Below are positions 47,711 through 58,789 of a stretch of 64,000 bases of DNA, one piece after another. The stretch's first letter is position 1. The number at the start of each line of letters is the position of its first letter. The notes beneath the pieces were generated by a model. The model was not told the origin of the DNA. It was given only the letters and a program-made list of their open reading frames with translations, and searched no databases. A program made the position numbers and the translations under genes. The DNA is from Typha latifolia (taxonomy: Eukaryota > Streptophyta > Magnoliopsida > Poales > Typhaceae): NCBI GenBank assembly GCA_019914945.1, contig CM034104.1, positions 6,636,501-6,700,500 of the forward strand, read 5' to 3'.

Positions 47711-47724
47711 ATCTCTCCCTTTGG
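47711..47724 (-). other. Polypurine tract of the Copia element
   Basis: Reads ccaaagggagagat on the minus strand directly before the LTR start TGTTAG. Used to prime plus-strand DNA synthesis in LTR retrotransposons. A second, similar purine stretch (aaaaagggggagag, minus strand, 48049-48063) lies farther upstream. Confidence 0.8.
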
Positions 47725-47999
47725 CAATTTGTGACAAAACATCTAGATTACAAGATATTACAAAGACTTCAAAATAAGCATTCAACAAGTCTAGTACATT
47801 TAGCACATCAATCCCTGCAAATAAACATATACCAATCCAAGATCAAGTGAAAATAATCTGACATGAATAACAATCCAAACACAAGTTATCAAGCAAGCAG
47901 TTCACAAGTACTCAAGCAAACAAAGTTCACAGGTATTCAAGCAAAGTTATTATGCAGTAAACATAAACTAGTAAACTCCCCCTATGCCAGCACTCCCCC

Positions 48000-49201
48000 T
48001 ATACTAATAAACTCCTAAACTCTAAACATACATCTAAACTCACACACACTCTCCCCCTTTTTGACACAAATGTCAAAGTCTAGGAACTCTGAGGGAACTG
48101 ACGATGAAGAATCGACAACACGGAGTCGAGTACGGTCCCCTAACGAGCTTGCTCAGCTCGTAAATCATTCACAACTGAATGGAAGTCCTGCACCTGAGTG
48201 CTAAGCTGATCAAAACAGTTAGAGAACTATGGTAACTCCCCCTAAGTATGAGATGAATCATCGTTAGAACTGTCATCAGAAATGTCGAGGTGTGATGAAC
48301 ATCCAGCGGCGGAAGAGGATGGCTTGAGAGGAGACGACTGATCATGAGCTTGACTCCGCTTAAGAGTTATCCGATCCAACAATTTATGCGAAGTAAGCGA
48401 AGCTTCTGAGGCATCCACTTGAACCCCACTCTGAGTGCACAAATTGATAATAAAAATGCCAAAAGGCAACCCTTCACGAGGCGCTTCTTTCTATGCAGCT
48501 ATCAGAATGGAATTGTATATCACCATAGCCAAATCAATAGAAACTCCCGACAGCATCACATGAAGGAGGAAGGCACAATCCAGACTAATACTGGAATGTC
48601 GAGTCTTGTGGGTAACGTTGTACAGACACAGTAGGTGAAGCATGCGAGCCACTGATGTCAGTTTCGCATGAGGCATCATGTTTTCCTTCTAATGTTCCCC
48701 TTTGATTAACACAGTACCATCATAGTCTTTGACATCAGGAAGCGGAGCAGACGATGGATACTAGAACTCGCCATCAGAAAGTTGGAGTTCAGCACGAATG
48801 ATATCGGAGTCCAAGTATATCGAAACTCCACGGACAGTAGAACGTATACAATGTTCCAAAACCGTGGCATTACTAAAAAATTCCCTGACAACTTCCACAT
48901 ATGCAGTCCCACTCATCCGACACACGGATAACCATCCTCGCTCAATAAAGATCTGTTCAATCACCAAGGCAGAAAAATCAGAAATGACCACTGGCCGTTC
49001 ACAGATAACAGGTCGAGTGCCAAAATTATGTTTATATCGCCCTGCAGCCGTAGATGTAGAAAACTTGGGAGCCGAAGTAGGTGACGAAGGCGGCCTTGGT
49101 TTCTTGGAAACTGTAGCTTTTTCTAGGCATTCTTGAGAAAGAAACAAGTTGCAAGATTCAATACATGCCCAAAGCAAACAAAAAGATAACAAGAAATCCA
49201 A
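48000..49201 (-). pseudogene. Extra ORF downstream of Copia pol (plant transposon protein-like)
   Basis: The main open part (49201-48761) contains KKPRPPSSPTSAPKFSTS, RYKHNFGTRPVICERPVVIS and IEQIFIERGWLSVC. It continues across stops into HAKLTSVARMLHLLCLYNV, AFLLHVMLSGVSIDLAMVIY, GLPFGIFIINLCTQSGVQVD and a Ser-rich tail. It resembles the additional ORF (Transposase_32-like 'putative plant transposon protein') found in some plant LTR elements. It lies in the same orientation as pol, between RNase H and the 3' LTR, with at least four in-frame stops. Role unknown. Confidence 0.65.
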
Positions 49202-49690
49202 AAAATTCTAGAAATCATGAAGGCTCTAAATGAAATCAATCTTCCATTTGAAAACGCTAAGATATAACGTTCAATCACATAAGAAACATCAAGATAGTAA
49301 CTTTAACGTGATCAAAACTCGAAAACGCACGAAATTAATCAAGATCAAGAGACTTAATTGAATAAAAAATAGGAAAATTGATGGATGATCATACCTCGCA
49401 AAAGTGAAGAAAAAAACTAAAAGATTCAGCCGAAAGACGCTAGATCCGGAGGACAAATACCCTCTAAAAGGGTTTGAAGTGAAAATTTTGATGAATAAGA
49501 CCAAGATCTTGAAGATTTGAGAGGGAGAAAATGAAGGGTTTCTAGGGTTTGGAAGATGGAAGATGAAAACCCTTGGGTTCGGATGCAATATTTAAAGAAC
49601 CCTCGAGTGCGTTCGAAAGCACCAGTCTGCGTGTTCGAACACGCCAGTCATCACGTTCGAACTCAAAAATCTGCGTTCGAACGCCCTTTT
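49202..49690 (-). promoter_or_regulatory. Leader of the extra ORF with GTTCGAACGC words
   Basis: Read on the minus strand: several gttcgaacgc-type palindromes (49690-49600) like those in the LTR, then 'ttctttaaatattgcatcc' (TATA-like), then a pyrimidine-rich leader with 'aaaccctagaaaccc'. This resembles a plant promoter and 5' UTR ahead of the extra ORF, but function is inferred. Confidence 0.4.
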
Positions 49691-50700
49691 TTTTAAGTAA
49701 AAAGTCTAAGAAAAAATAAAAAAAAATTTTGGAGATGCACTTCTAGAAATTGAAAATAGATTCAAGACATAGAATATGACAATCGAATGAAATAAGTTAT
49801 ACACAGATCAATCAAATCATCAAAAGCATATTATAATCAATTCTAATCCATCACTTAAAATTAAATTAATCTTGATTGATCATAACAATATGCATATGCA
49901 AGTTGAGCATAGATAACATGAAACATTCTTCTTAAATAAACTTTCCTATTTAAACAATGATACAACACAGTCGTCAAACTGACTTAGTATTTAAATTTGC
50001 ACTTTTCAACTTATTCTCCATAACAGGACAAGAATTTTTTCTGTAATTTGTTTTTTATACTAAAACCATATAGGTGCAATGATGGCTTTCACACATGAGT
50101 ATGTAGCACTTTTCTTGTAGTACATATCAAACAATGTGCAAGAAGATATTCACAAATATCAAAAAAAAATTATTTAATTTGCAAGCAATGTACTGAGTCA
50201 AACTAGACTCTAAACAAGATGGCTTTCACACTTATTTATTGTAGCCCTTTTCATTGATCTTTTATGAACATATTTGTGATGACTAAGAATGAGGTCAAAC
50301 TGTGTAAATCAAAGTCAATAGTGAGCTATCTAAAAAAAATTTATGATGTCATACTCACTCAAGAATATACACACATTATGAGTGCATTAAATTTAGTTTA
50401 ATTATTATAGAAGTCGAGAGAGTGAAAAAATCAGAAATGATACAATATACTACAAGATGACAAAATTGACTATAATAACTCATAATGAAGAGAAAAATTA
50501 TATTTATACGTCAAGAGTATATTATTGAATCTAGGAGTGCATCAATTTTTTTATGACAAAAACTCTCGACAAATCTGAAACTAAAACCAAAGAAAAGTTC
50601 AGAGTAAAAAAAACCTAAAAAGAAACGAAAAGAAATACTAAAAAAAACACGCAAACCAAAACAAAAAAAATCAATCCAAAGCATAAATCCCTAAAGAAGT
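49691..50700. other. Copia internal spacer
   Basis: AT-rich, non-coding sequence between the RNase H end and the extra ORF leader. A ~45-bp motif 'gatggctttcacac...gtagc' occurs twice (about 50078-50110 and 50218-50250). Confidence 0.55.
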
Positions 50701-50749
50701 ACGAAGATACTCAAATGTCTGTAAATCCAAAGGTTTTGTAAATAGATCA

Positions 50750-51160
50750 CACAACTATTTCTCCGTCTCAACATGTTCCAGTGCTATTATTTTATCTTCA
50801 ACTAACTCGCGTATAAAATGATGTTGGATATCAATATGTTTTGTACGCGAGTGTTGAACAGAATTTTTCGATATATTAATAGCACTCATATTGTCACAAT
50901 AAAGCACCATAGTATCTTGTTCAATGCCATAATCTTTGACTATCTGTTTCATCCATAGTAACTGAGAACAACAACTTCCCGCTGCAATGTACTCGGCCTC
51001 TGCAGTAGATAAAGATATCGAGTTTTGTTTCTTACTGTGCCAAGCAACCAGATTGTTTCCAATATAAAAACATCCACCTGAGATACTTTTTCTATCATCA
51101 CATGAACCTACCCAATCAGAATTTGTGTATCCAAATATGATAGCTCTCGAGTCATAAGTA
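50750..51160 (-). pseudogene. Copia RNase H domain
   Basis: Contains STAEAEYIAAG, SCCSQLLWMKQIVKDYGIEQ and LYCDNMSAINISKNSVQHSR then TKHIDIQHHFIRELVED, the hallmark C-terminal RNase H of plant Copia pol. A stop lies between it and the reverse transcriptase. Confidence 0.92.
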
Positions 51161-51162
51161 AA

Positions 51163-51882
51163 TTAGATACCTAAATCAACTATGCCACCGACATATTTTA
51201 TGATACGTTTCACAGCAAACAAATGTGTCTCCTTAGGTTCAGACTGAAACCTAGCACACACACCAACACTAAATGCAATATCTGGTCTACTAGCAGTTAA
51301 GTACAAATGACTATCAATCATGCTCCTATATAGTGTCTGATCAACATTTTTTCCTGAAATATACTTACCTAGTTTGGTAGTTGTACTCATAGGAGTTCTA
51401 GCATGTTTTGTATTTTCTAAACCGAATTTAGTCACAAGATCCTTAGAATACTTGGTTTGAGCGATAAATATCCCTCTTTCCAATTGAGTAATTTGAAATC
51501 CCAAAAAGAACTTCAACTCACCCATCATGCCCATCTCAAAATAACTATGCATGAGATATGCAAACTCCTTAGCTAAAGATTGACTCATTGCCCCGAAGAC
51601 AATGTCATCCACATATATTTGTGTCATAACTAAACTCTTATTCAACCGTCTAATGAACAATGTCTTGTCCACTCCCCCTCGAGTGAACCCCGCATCCACT
51701 AAAAAAATGGTCAACTTCTCATACCAAGCTCTTGGAGCTTGTTTTAGCCTGTAGAGGGTCTTTTTTAATTTAAACACATGAGAAGGAAATTTTTGATCTT
51801 CGAACCCTTTCGGTTGTTTCACATAAACATCTTCATTCAGAATACCATTCAAGAAAGCACTTTTAACATCCATTTGAAACAA
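51163..51882 (-). pseudogene. Copia reverse transcriptase
   Basis: 239 aa open. Motifs in order: MDVKSAFLNGILNEDVYVKQ PKGF, KTLYRLKQAPRAWYEK, the catalytic YVDDIVFGA, FFLGFQI, YSKDLVTKFG, and SRPDIAFSVGVCARFQ. It copies element RNA into DNA in virus-like particles. A Ty1-copia type, closest in style to Tork/SIRE lineages (inference). The gene is cut off from its gag and most of integrase. Confidence 0.95.
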
Positions 51883-51990
51883 TTTAAATTTTAAATGACA
51901 AGTAATAGCAAGCAGTATACGAATAAACTCTAATCTAGCAATAGGAGCAAATATCTCATCAAAATCTATACCCTCAACCTAAGTATATCC

Positions 51991-52800
51991 CTATGTTACT
52001 AGTCTAGCTTTATTTCGAACTATATTGCCATGTTCATCACTTTTATTCTTGTAAATCCATTTTGTTCCAATGTCGTTCACATTCTTAGGTCTAGGAACTA
52101 AATACCAAACATCATTCCTAGAAAATTGCTCTAATTCCTCATGCATAGCATTAACCCAAGAATCATCTAACAATGCTTCTTTCACATTTTTAGGTTCAAA
52201 AGAAGATGTATAACAAGTAAATGATACCTCACTTTGGATTTGTCGTCTTGTCTTAATTGGTTCATTCATGTCTTCGATCACTTGTGACAGTGGATGATTT
52301 GATTTCACTCTGGCAGATGGTCTTGGTACGTTGCAGTCATCTTTGTTCATTTCAACTTTGTCCTCATCTTGATTCTCAATTTTTAGATCAAGCGCTTTTC
52401 CAATTTCTTCGTCATATGTATCTTTAGAAACAAAAATAGGAGTAGCTTTAGTTACATCAGTCGCGGATTCATCTATCATAACATTAGCAGATTCAATAAC
52501 AGTAGAAGTGTTAAGATTAAATACTCTATAGGCTCTGCTATTATTAGAATACCCTAAGAAAACTTTTAATGTCAAATTTAGTCAAATGTTCTCGATCACA
52601 CAAGATATAACATTTACTACCAAAAACTTGAAAATATTTAACACTAGGTTTCTTACCTTTCCAGATTTCATATGCAATCATTTTTGTACCTAGTCTTAGA
52701 TAAACACGATTTATCACATGTACCGCTATATTGACTCCTCTTGCCTAAAACCTTTGAGTAACATTTTTAGCGTGAAGCATAACCCTAGCCATTTTTAGCG
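51991..52800 (-). pseudogene. Copia integrase C-terminus and linker, truncated
   Basis: From right to left: ARVMLHAKNVTQRF (with a stop replacing W), VINRVYLRLGTKMIAYEIW, FQVFGSKCYILCDREHLTKF, FLGYSNNSRAYRVFN, then the linker to reverse transcriptase ending GTKWIYKNKSDEHGNIVRNK. Integrase zinc finger, catalytic core, protease and gag are all missing; the frame stops abruptly at about 52805, where LINE sequence begins. Confidence 0.9.
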
Positions 52801-52805
52801 TGAGT

Positions 52806-53802
52806 CAAACTGTGCTTATTCTATCAAATCCACCAACTCATACATTAGCCATAATATTCTTAACATCCGGGTACTCAAACCAAAAATTCTCAAATCTAAA
52901 AGGCTTTTTTATTCTTTCACGAGGGAGATCAAGCGTTAGGAGCAACGGCGCATGATCATACCTAGTTTTCTCAAGATATCTAACAGAACTATGAGGAAAG
53001 GAATTAATCCACTCCTCATTGGCTAAGGTCTCGTCCAGCCTAGCCCACACCTTGGCCCTTTCCTCAGTCTTGCTAGCTAGAACTCATGATTCACTGCTTC
53101 TCGTGATTGAAGTCCAACCTCAGTAGCCATCGAGATTGATCTTTCGTCTAGATAGCCTTTAAGACGAAAGATTAAGTTTTGTAGATGAGTGGAACCTTGT
53201 TAGTTGAAGAACCGATGTAGCCTTAAGAAGTCTCCTTCAATAATGCTTCTTCAACCACCCTAGAGATAAGGCAGATAGGGCATCACAATTCTTATATATA
53301 ATCTCCAAGATAGAGCCAAATCCAAGTCTTATCCGAACTCACGAGAATCCAATATTTTCAAACTTCGTTGGTGCATTCGAACGTGGCCCGAGTGCGTTCG
53401 AACGGCCTAACTTGATCTCAGGTGCGTTCAAATGGGCCCGAGTGCGTTCGAACGCGACAGCTTGAATTCTTCAGGTTGCGTTCGAACGCGTTTGTGAACG
53501 CAGCTCTTGGTCTGTGTGAACGTATGTACCCGCGTTCGAACGCGTTTATGAACGCAGCTCTCGATCTGTGTGAACGTAGTACCCGCGTCCGAATGCGTTT
53601 GTGAACGCAGCTTTCAGTCTGTGTGAACGCAGTACCTGCGTTCGAACGCATTTGTGAACGCGGTGTGAACTCAACAGCTTTTTTTCAATAATTTTGCAAT
53701 TCTTCAAACCAGAGATATTCTAGACTTGTATAAAGCTCATATACATGTAAAAATACACTTAGAATATTTTATACACAATTGCCAATAATTAAAAACCTAA
53801 CA
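52806..53802 (-). repeat. LINE-plus-LTR segment, copy B of the direct duplication
   Basis: 52806-53070 repeats the LINE endonuclease piece of 46821-47085 (same protein VWARLDETLANEEWINSFP), followed by the right Copia LTR (53071-53802), which contains the 53480-53670 minisatellite. LINE DNA here is sandwiched between Copia integrase and a Copia LTR, which one simple insertion cannot produce. Confidence 0.92.
53071..53802 (-). mobile_element. Copia right LTR, lacking adjoining gag
   Basis: Minus-strand start TGTTAGGT at 53802, end CTAGCA at 53071. About 107 bp longer than the left LTR because the GTTCGAACGC minisatellite has about four units. Its inner edge abuts LINE instead of a primer-binding site and gag. 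No 5-bp target duplication is visible between 47081-47085 and 53803-53807. Confidence 0.8.
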
Positions 53803-54280
53803 CTTTACGACTGAGATAAAACCTTTTACCCCTTCTCTTTTCATCCGCATCCAAAATAACGTCAAAATCACCAATAAAATAGCAAATCGTACTAATCAAG
53901 TTTAAAACCTCCAATTTAGCTCACATATTATGTCTAATAAAATAATTATTACTCACATATATCCCTGATATTATCCAAGGGTTCATACCTGGTACTGTAA
54001 CTATCGCCTGTATTACTTGATCATCCGTGCAGAAAGGAGACACTCGCACCATTTCTTGGTTCCAAGCCATTATGATAACCACAGAGAATCCTCTACTTGG
54101 CATCGCCTCAGCCTTCCATTCTCGCCCTAATTTGCTAGCCATAAAAACACCTTTAATAGAGTCTATTCTTGTTTCTAATAGAATAAATATAAACGGTTTA
54201 TAAAGTATACTTAGCTTGCAACACCGATTGATTGTGTCTAGTTTTGAGGCCCCTCAACAATTCCATACTATTATTGACAT
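53803..54280 (-). pseudogene. LINE ORF2 start: endonuclease N-terminal half
   Basis: An ATG at 54280 (minus) gives MSIIVWNC, the usual start of plant L1 ORF2 endonuclease, then FILLETRIDSIK (catalytic Glu region), then VIIMAWNQEMVRVSP and YFIGDFDVILDADEKRRGK. It stops at the Copia LTR. The next ~35 residues of the endonuclease are absent before the sequence resumes at 47085, so some LINE DNA was lost at the insertion. Confidence 0.85.
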
Positions 54281-55094
54281 GGATTAAGAAGAGGTTCCCC
54301 ATCCGAGGTATTTTTCTCTTTTCCTCCTCCTTTTCCCTTGGCATAGGGTTTAGGTCCACTTTTCTTTGCCTTCTTTCAAAGAACTCTTCGAGCTACATCT
54401 AGGCTTCCACTTGCCTCCCCAGATCTTCTAACATGCTTGCTTCCACCCGTTGTAGTGTCCATGCTTTCTCGATTCTCTTCTTGCTCCTTCTCGGCCCACT
54501 CATCATCAGATTCCTCCATGGCATGCACCTTTTGACCTCCATGTTCAAGGCTCTGCATCCCTATCAGGGCTTCTCTCGCTCTTTTGATGATCAAGGTATG
54601 GTTGTTCATATCCATCCCCTCACCTCTTGCAGTGCTCTCGCTCACTCGGGTGGAATCCTCCTGAGCCACTATCTCTTCTACTAACAAGGGTTCAGGGCTC
54701 GCCATATAACCTCCCAGATCAACCTTGGTAGCCGAAGTGTTCTCACTAGGGTTTTCCTTTCCTAGGTTAGTGATAGTCTTTCTCCGTGAAGGAATAATGA
54801 TGAGGCTAAACTTACCAACCTTGACCCTAGATGCGCTCTAGCTGAGCGTTCTCGGGTCTGGGGAGGCATCACCTCCCTTTCCCCGTATCCCATCATCCTA
54901 ACCTAGTTGTTCATAGCCAAGTGGGCTTTACTTGCTAGACGCTGACGACGACATGGTACCAGATTGGAGATGGAGATTTTAGTTAAATGGCTTGGTAAGC
55001 CATCCGATGAGGTGACATGTGATATGGAGACTAACATTTTGGAGCGTTTCCCTAACTTTTCACCATGAAGGCAAGGTAGGGGAAGCGTGGTGGG
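54281..55094 (-). pseudogene. LINE ORF1 C-terminal part
   Basis: The minus strand has an open stretch 54705-54376 (MASPEPLLVEEIVAQ..., acidic and Ser-rich, EESDDEWAEKEQEENRESMD) directly upstream of ORF2, the position of the ORF1 tail. Farther upstream the frame is broken. No zinc knuckle was found. The sequence ends at the LTR that begins at about 55095-55105. Confidence 0.6.
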
Positions 55095-55568
55095 CTGATA
55101 CACTTAGTTAGGATCTTTTCTTATTGCATTAGTTGTTTATTTTTATTAAAATAAAATTCATATAGGTTGCGTTCGAATGCCCTTGCGAATGCCTACATCA
55201 GGTTCGTAAATATAGAGAATGCATATTATCTCGACCAACTCGTTCCCTTCGTCTACATCCCTTAATCACACCTACCATCCACCTTTATCTCCATACCTAT
55301 CCATAACCCTAACATCCACTCCACCCGTCACCACTACTATCACCCACGTTATTTCATATTTTCGTCCCAGTTGCAGTTCGAATCTGCGAAAGGCGTAAAT
55401 ACAAAAGTTATAGATTAAGAAGTTACGGATCTAACCCAATTAGTTTCGTAATTTTATGACTACTGAAGAATATTTGATAAATATTTGGTTGCACAGACTG
55501 CTTCCTGCAATAAATTCAGATCTTAAGGAATTGTTCCGTAGTCGATCTTTTGGTACAAAAACCTATCA
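55095..55568 (+). mobile_element. Left LTR of a rearranged LTR element
   Basis: Homologous to 57836-58696 but missing about 385 bp internally, between 'gagaatgcatatt' and 'tcgacca'. The start is taken as tagttaggatc (55105; TG decayed to TA), and the end as cctatca at 55568, two bases before a primer-binding site. The ten bases ctgatacact precede the LTR start in both copies. Confidence 0.75.
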
Positions 55569-55570
55569 GT

Positions 55571-55582
55571 TGGTATCAGAGC
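55571..55582 (+). other. Primer-binding site (initiator tRNA-Met type)
   Basis: TGGTATCAGAGC, an exact match to the canonical plant retrotransposon site complementary to the 3' end of initiator tRNA-Met, two bases after the LTR end. It shows the LTR pair is in + orientation, opposite to the pol sequence between the LTRs. Confidence 0.85.
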
Positions 55583-55599
55583 TTATCATTGTCTCCTTG

Positions 55600-55690
55600 T
55601 TTAAATTTCATTCATATGCTTCGGAAATCAAATATGACTAGTCCCAAACTCTGTAACCACTTAGTGCCAAGGACTATGTCAGCTCCTCGC
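55600..55690 (-). pseudogene. Gypsy protease C-terminal fragment, misplaced
   Basis: Minus-strand MRGADIVLGTKWLQSLGLVI FDF, the conserved post-catalytic part of gypsy aspartic protease. It is fused in frame after an integrase ending DRDHAFISDFW, whereas protease normally precedes reverse transcriptase. Confidence 0.82.
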
Positions 55691-56433
55691 ATCCAAAAGT
55701 CACTAATAAATGCATGATCACGATCCAAGACAATCGTGCGTGGCATGCCATGTAATTGAGCAACCTCTCTAACAAAAATTTCAGCCACCAACTTGGCTAA
55801 AAACGGATGTGATAATGTCAAAAAGTGCACATACTTGCTCAATCTATCAACCACCACAAAGATAACGGAATAACCACGTACTAGCGGAAGACCCTCTATG
55901 AAATCCATAGAAATGTCTTCCCAAACACAGTCCGATATAGGTAAAGGCTGAAGTAATCCGGCCGGTTTCAATGTGGTTGCTTTAGCCCTTTGACAGACTT
56001 CACAAGCACGGACAAAACTCTTCACATCCCACCTCAATCCTAGCCATGTGCAACTCTGAGATATTCTCCTATAAATCCTCAAGACACCCTCATGACCAGC
56101 CTCTGGAGTTTGGTGGAAGTGCTCCAACAATTTCTGCCGCAATCCATCATTTGCGAGCACCCAAATGTGCTCGATATTTGCGGGCACCCGGTCCAGCAGC
56201 AAACCGCCTCGATTCTCCAACTCTAGATAGCGCTCAGGAACATCCAACACCTCCGGCAATAATCTTAAAACATCTGGGTCAGATGTACATGCATACCTCA
56301 GCTCGTCAAGGAAGGGAAAGATAGGAGAAGAATGGGCTGCAAGCTCGGCGGTATCGGTTTTGCGCGATAGTGCATCCGTCGCTCTATTTTTCGTTCCCTT
56401 CTTGTATTGTATTTCATAATCATACCCCAACAA
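55691..56433 (-). pseudogene. Gypsy integrase (chromovirus type), 3'-truncated
   Basis: Contains GTKNRATDALSRK (end of RNase H), the zinc-binding region with CEVCQRAK, the catalytic core ISMDFIEGLP ... VVVDRLSKYVHFLTLSHPF ... VAQLHGMPRTIVLDRDHAFI. The core stops at SDFW and runs into protease; the catalytic Glu and C-terminal part (chromodomain region) are absent. Confidence 0.9.
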
Positions 56434-57284
56434 TTTTGTGACTCATCTCTATTGTGCTGGAGTGTGTATATACTATCCCATAAAGTATGGAAGACTCTTT
56501 TGATCGGTTCGTATAATGAATTGTCTATCGATCAAATAAGGCCTCCACTTTGTAACCCCATGCAAAATTGTCAACATCTCTCTCTTATAAGTCGATAATT
56601 GCTGAGATTTTATGATAAAATCTTACTAAGATAGGCAATGGGACGTCCTCCTTGTATTAGTATAGTTCCTATGCCAACACCTAACGCATCACATTCCATA
56701 ATGAACTCTTTGGTGAAGTCCAGTAGAACTAGAACGGGTGCCGTCGTCATTGCTATTTTCAGTTTTTCAAAAACTAAAGTGGCTTCATCCGTCCATCTAA
56801 AAGAGTCCTTCAGCAAAGAAGTAAGAGGAGCAGCGATCTTACCATATCCGGCGATGAATCGGTGATAATATTCGGTCAGCCCCAAAAATCCTCTCAATCT
56901 AGTGGTAGTAGTGGGAATAGGCTAAGCGGTCATGCATGCAACCTTTTGAGGATCCGCCGCTACACCATCCGCTGAAATAATGTGGTCTAAATACTCTAAT
57001 TGTCCCCACAGGCACTTGGACTTCTTAATCTTCAATTTATTTTTCTTCAACAAATTCAGCACATCCTCCAAATGCCTCCAATGCTCCAATTTAGTCATAC
57101 TATACACCAAAATACCGTCAAAAAATACCAAGACATACCTTCGCAAGAGAGGCTGAAATATCATTCAGAGGCCTTGAAAGGTAGCTGGAGCATTGGTGAG
57201 ACCAAAAGGCATCACTCGGAACACGTAATGCCCGTCTGGAGTTTGAAACGCAGTTTTGTGCACATCCGCTAGGTGAACTCTAAT
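56434..57284 (-). pseudogene. Gypsy reverse transcriptase C-terminus and RNase H
   Basis: 57164-56922: LRRYVLVFFDGILVYS (VFFDDILVYS active site with DG for DD), HLEDVLNLLKKNKLKIKKSKC. 56897-56610: RGFLGLTEYYHRFIAGYGKI, FRWTDEATLVFEKLK, and RNase H start EFIMECDALGVGIGTIL. The second catalytic Asp of the YVDD-type box is Gly here, so the enzyme would be inactive even without the stops. Confidence 0.9.
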
Positions 57285-57836
57285 TTATTGATATCCAGCC
57301 CTCAAGTCAAGCTTGCTGAATATAGTTGCCCCTGCAAGATTGTCCAGTAGCTCCTCTATAACCAAAATAGGATACTGATCCTTGATGGTAATAGCGTTTA
57401 GTGCCCGATAGTCAACACAAAAATGCCATGTCTCATCCTTTTTTCGCACCAATAGCACGGGGGATGAGTATGAGCTATGATTTGGTTGAATGAGACCTTG
57501 CTCCAACATCTCGGCTACTATCTTTGAGATAACTTCTTTTTAAACATGTGGATACCGATATGGCCTCACGTTCGTCGGTGCAGCCCTGGGTACAATCTCT
57601 ATGTGATGGTCCGCCGCTCTCCTCGGTGGTAACTCCTGTGGCTCCTCAAACAGTCCAGAAAAGTTATCTAATAAATTAGGCAATTCAATGGTAGTATCTG
57701 AACTCGTTTGAGGCTCATCTCCTGCTGATCCTAACTGAAGAAGATAGGCTAAATCATACGCACAAGGTAGCCCCACCATAGGCTACATCGCAGGAATCGG
57801 CGAAGACCGAACGGCATTAAGCTGCACATCTTTGTC
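57285..57836 (-). pseudogene. Gypsy protease-RT linker and RT N-terminus
   Basis: Starts SDKDVQLNAVRSSPIPAM next to the right LTR, then FEEPQELPPRRAADHHIEIV, then [40 protein letters not shown], and [10 protein letters not shown]. Two stops (57780 and 57537 regions). Gag and the N-terminal protease are missing. Confidence 0.9.
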
Positions 57837-58696
57837 TGATACACTTTGTTAGGATCTTTTCTTATCGCATTAGTTGTTTATTTTTATTAAAATAAAATTC
57901 ATGTAGGTCGTATTCGAACGCCCTTGTGAATGCTTGTATTAGGTTCGCAAATACAGAGAACGCATATTGTGCGTTCAAACACGGTCGGGCGAGTTCGAAC
58001 ACCCGCATTCAAACTCTTGTATCGCGTTCGCACATACAGAGAATGTCTTTTGTGCGTTCGAACATGATCGGGCACGTTCGAACACGATCGGGCTTGTTCG
58101 AACGCGATCGACGGGAATCTTCTAGAATTATGATTACTTATTGTTTTAGGACTTGTTGGCTAGCCTCTATAAATATTTGGATGGTAGCCAACTTCAGAAT
58201 GATATTGGAATATTTATTTCTTGCCTCTCTATTATCTATCTACCCTAATCTCCATTCTCCCTCTTCACCATCATTCCACCTCTACCATTGGCAAGGTTTC
58301 TCCTAACTTCTAATCTCCCTCGACTATCGAGCCACCCCTCTTCTTTGGGATCTTGACCACTTCGTTCCCTTCGTCTATATCCCTTGATCACATCCACAAT
58401 CCACCTTCATCTCCATACCCATCCATAACCCTAACATCCACTCCACTTGTCACCACCACCATCACACATATTATTCCATATTTTCATCCCCGTTGCAATT
58501 CAAATCTGAGAAGGGCATAAATAAGAAAGTTGTAGATCAAGAAGTTACGGATCTAATCTACTTAGTTTCGCAATTTGCTGACTACCGGAGAATATTTGAC
58601 GAATATTTTCTCATAGTTGCGCGGACTAATTCCTGTAATACATCCAGATGTTGAAGGAATCGTTGCGTAGCCTATCTTTGGTTCAAGAATTTATCA
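57837..58696 (+). mobile_element. Right LTR of the rearranged element
   Basis: TGTTAGGATCTTTTC starts at 57847 and the end is tttatca at 58696. It contains a 57905-58110 zone of gttcgaac words related to those in the Copia LTRs. No polypurine tract precedes it; instead it touches the gypsy linker. No target duplication matches the left side. Confidence 0.75.
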
Positions 58697-58789
58697 AAAT
58701 CTTTATTTTATCCTAAAAATATAGTTAAAAAGTGTGAATAAATGAATAATAAGCAAATTTTAAAAAAATGGATAATAAATGCGGACATA

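Noticed and set aside
57285..57836. Possible functional gypsy element
   Set aside because: Stops, an altered RT active-site Asp, missing gag and truncated integrase show it is dead.
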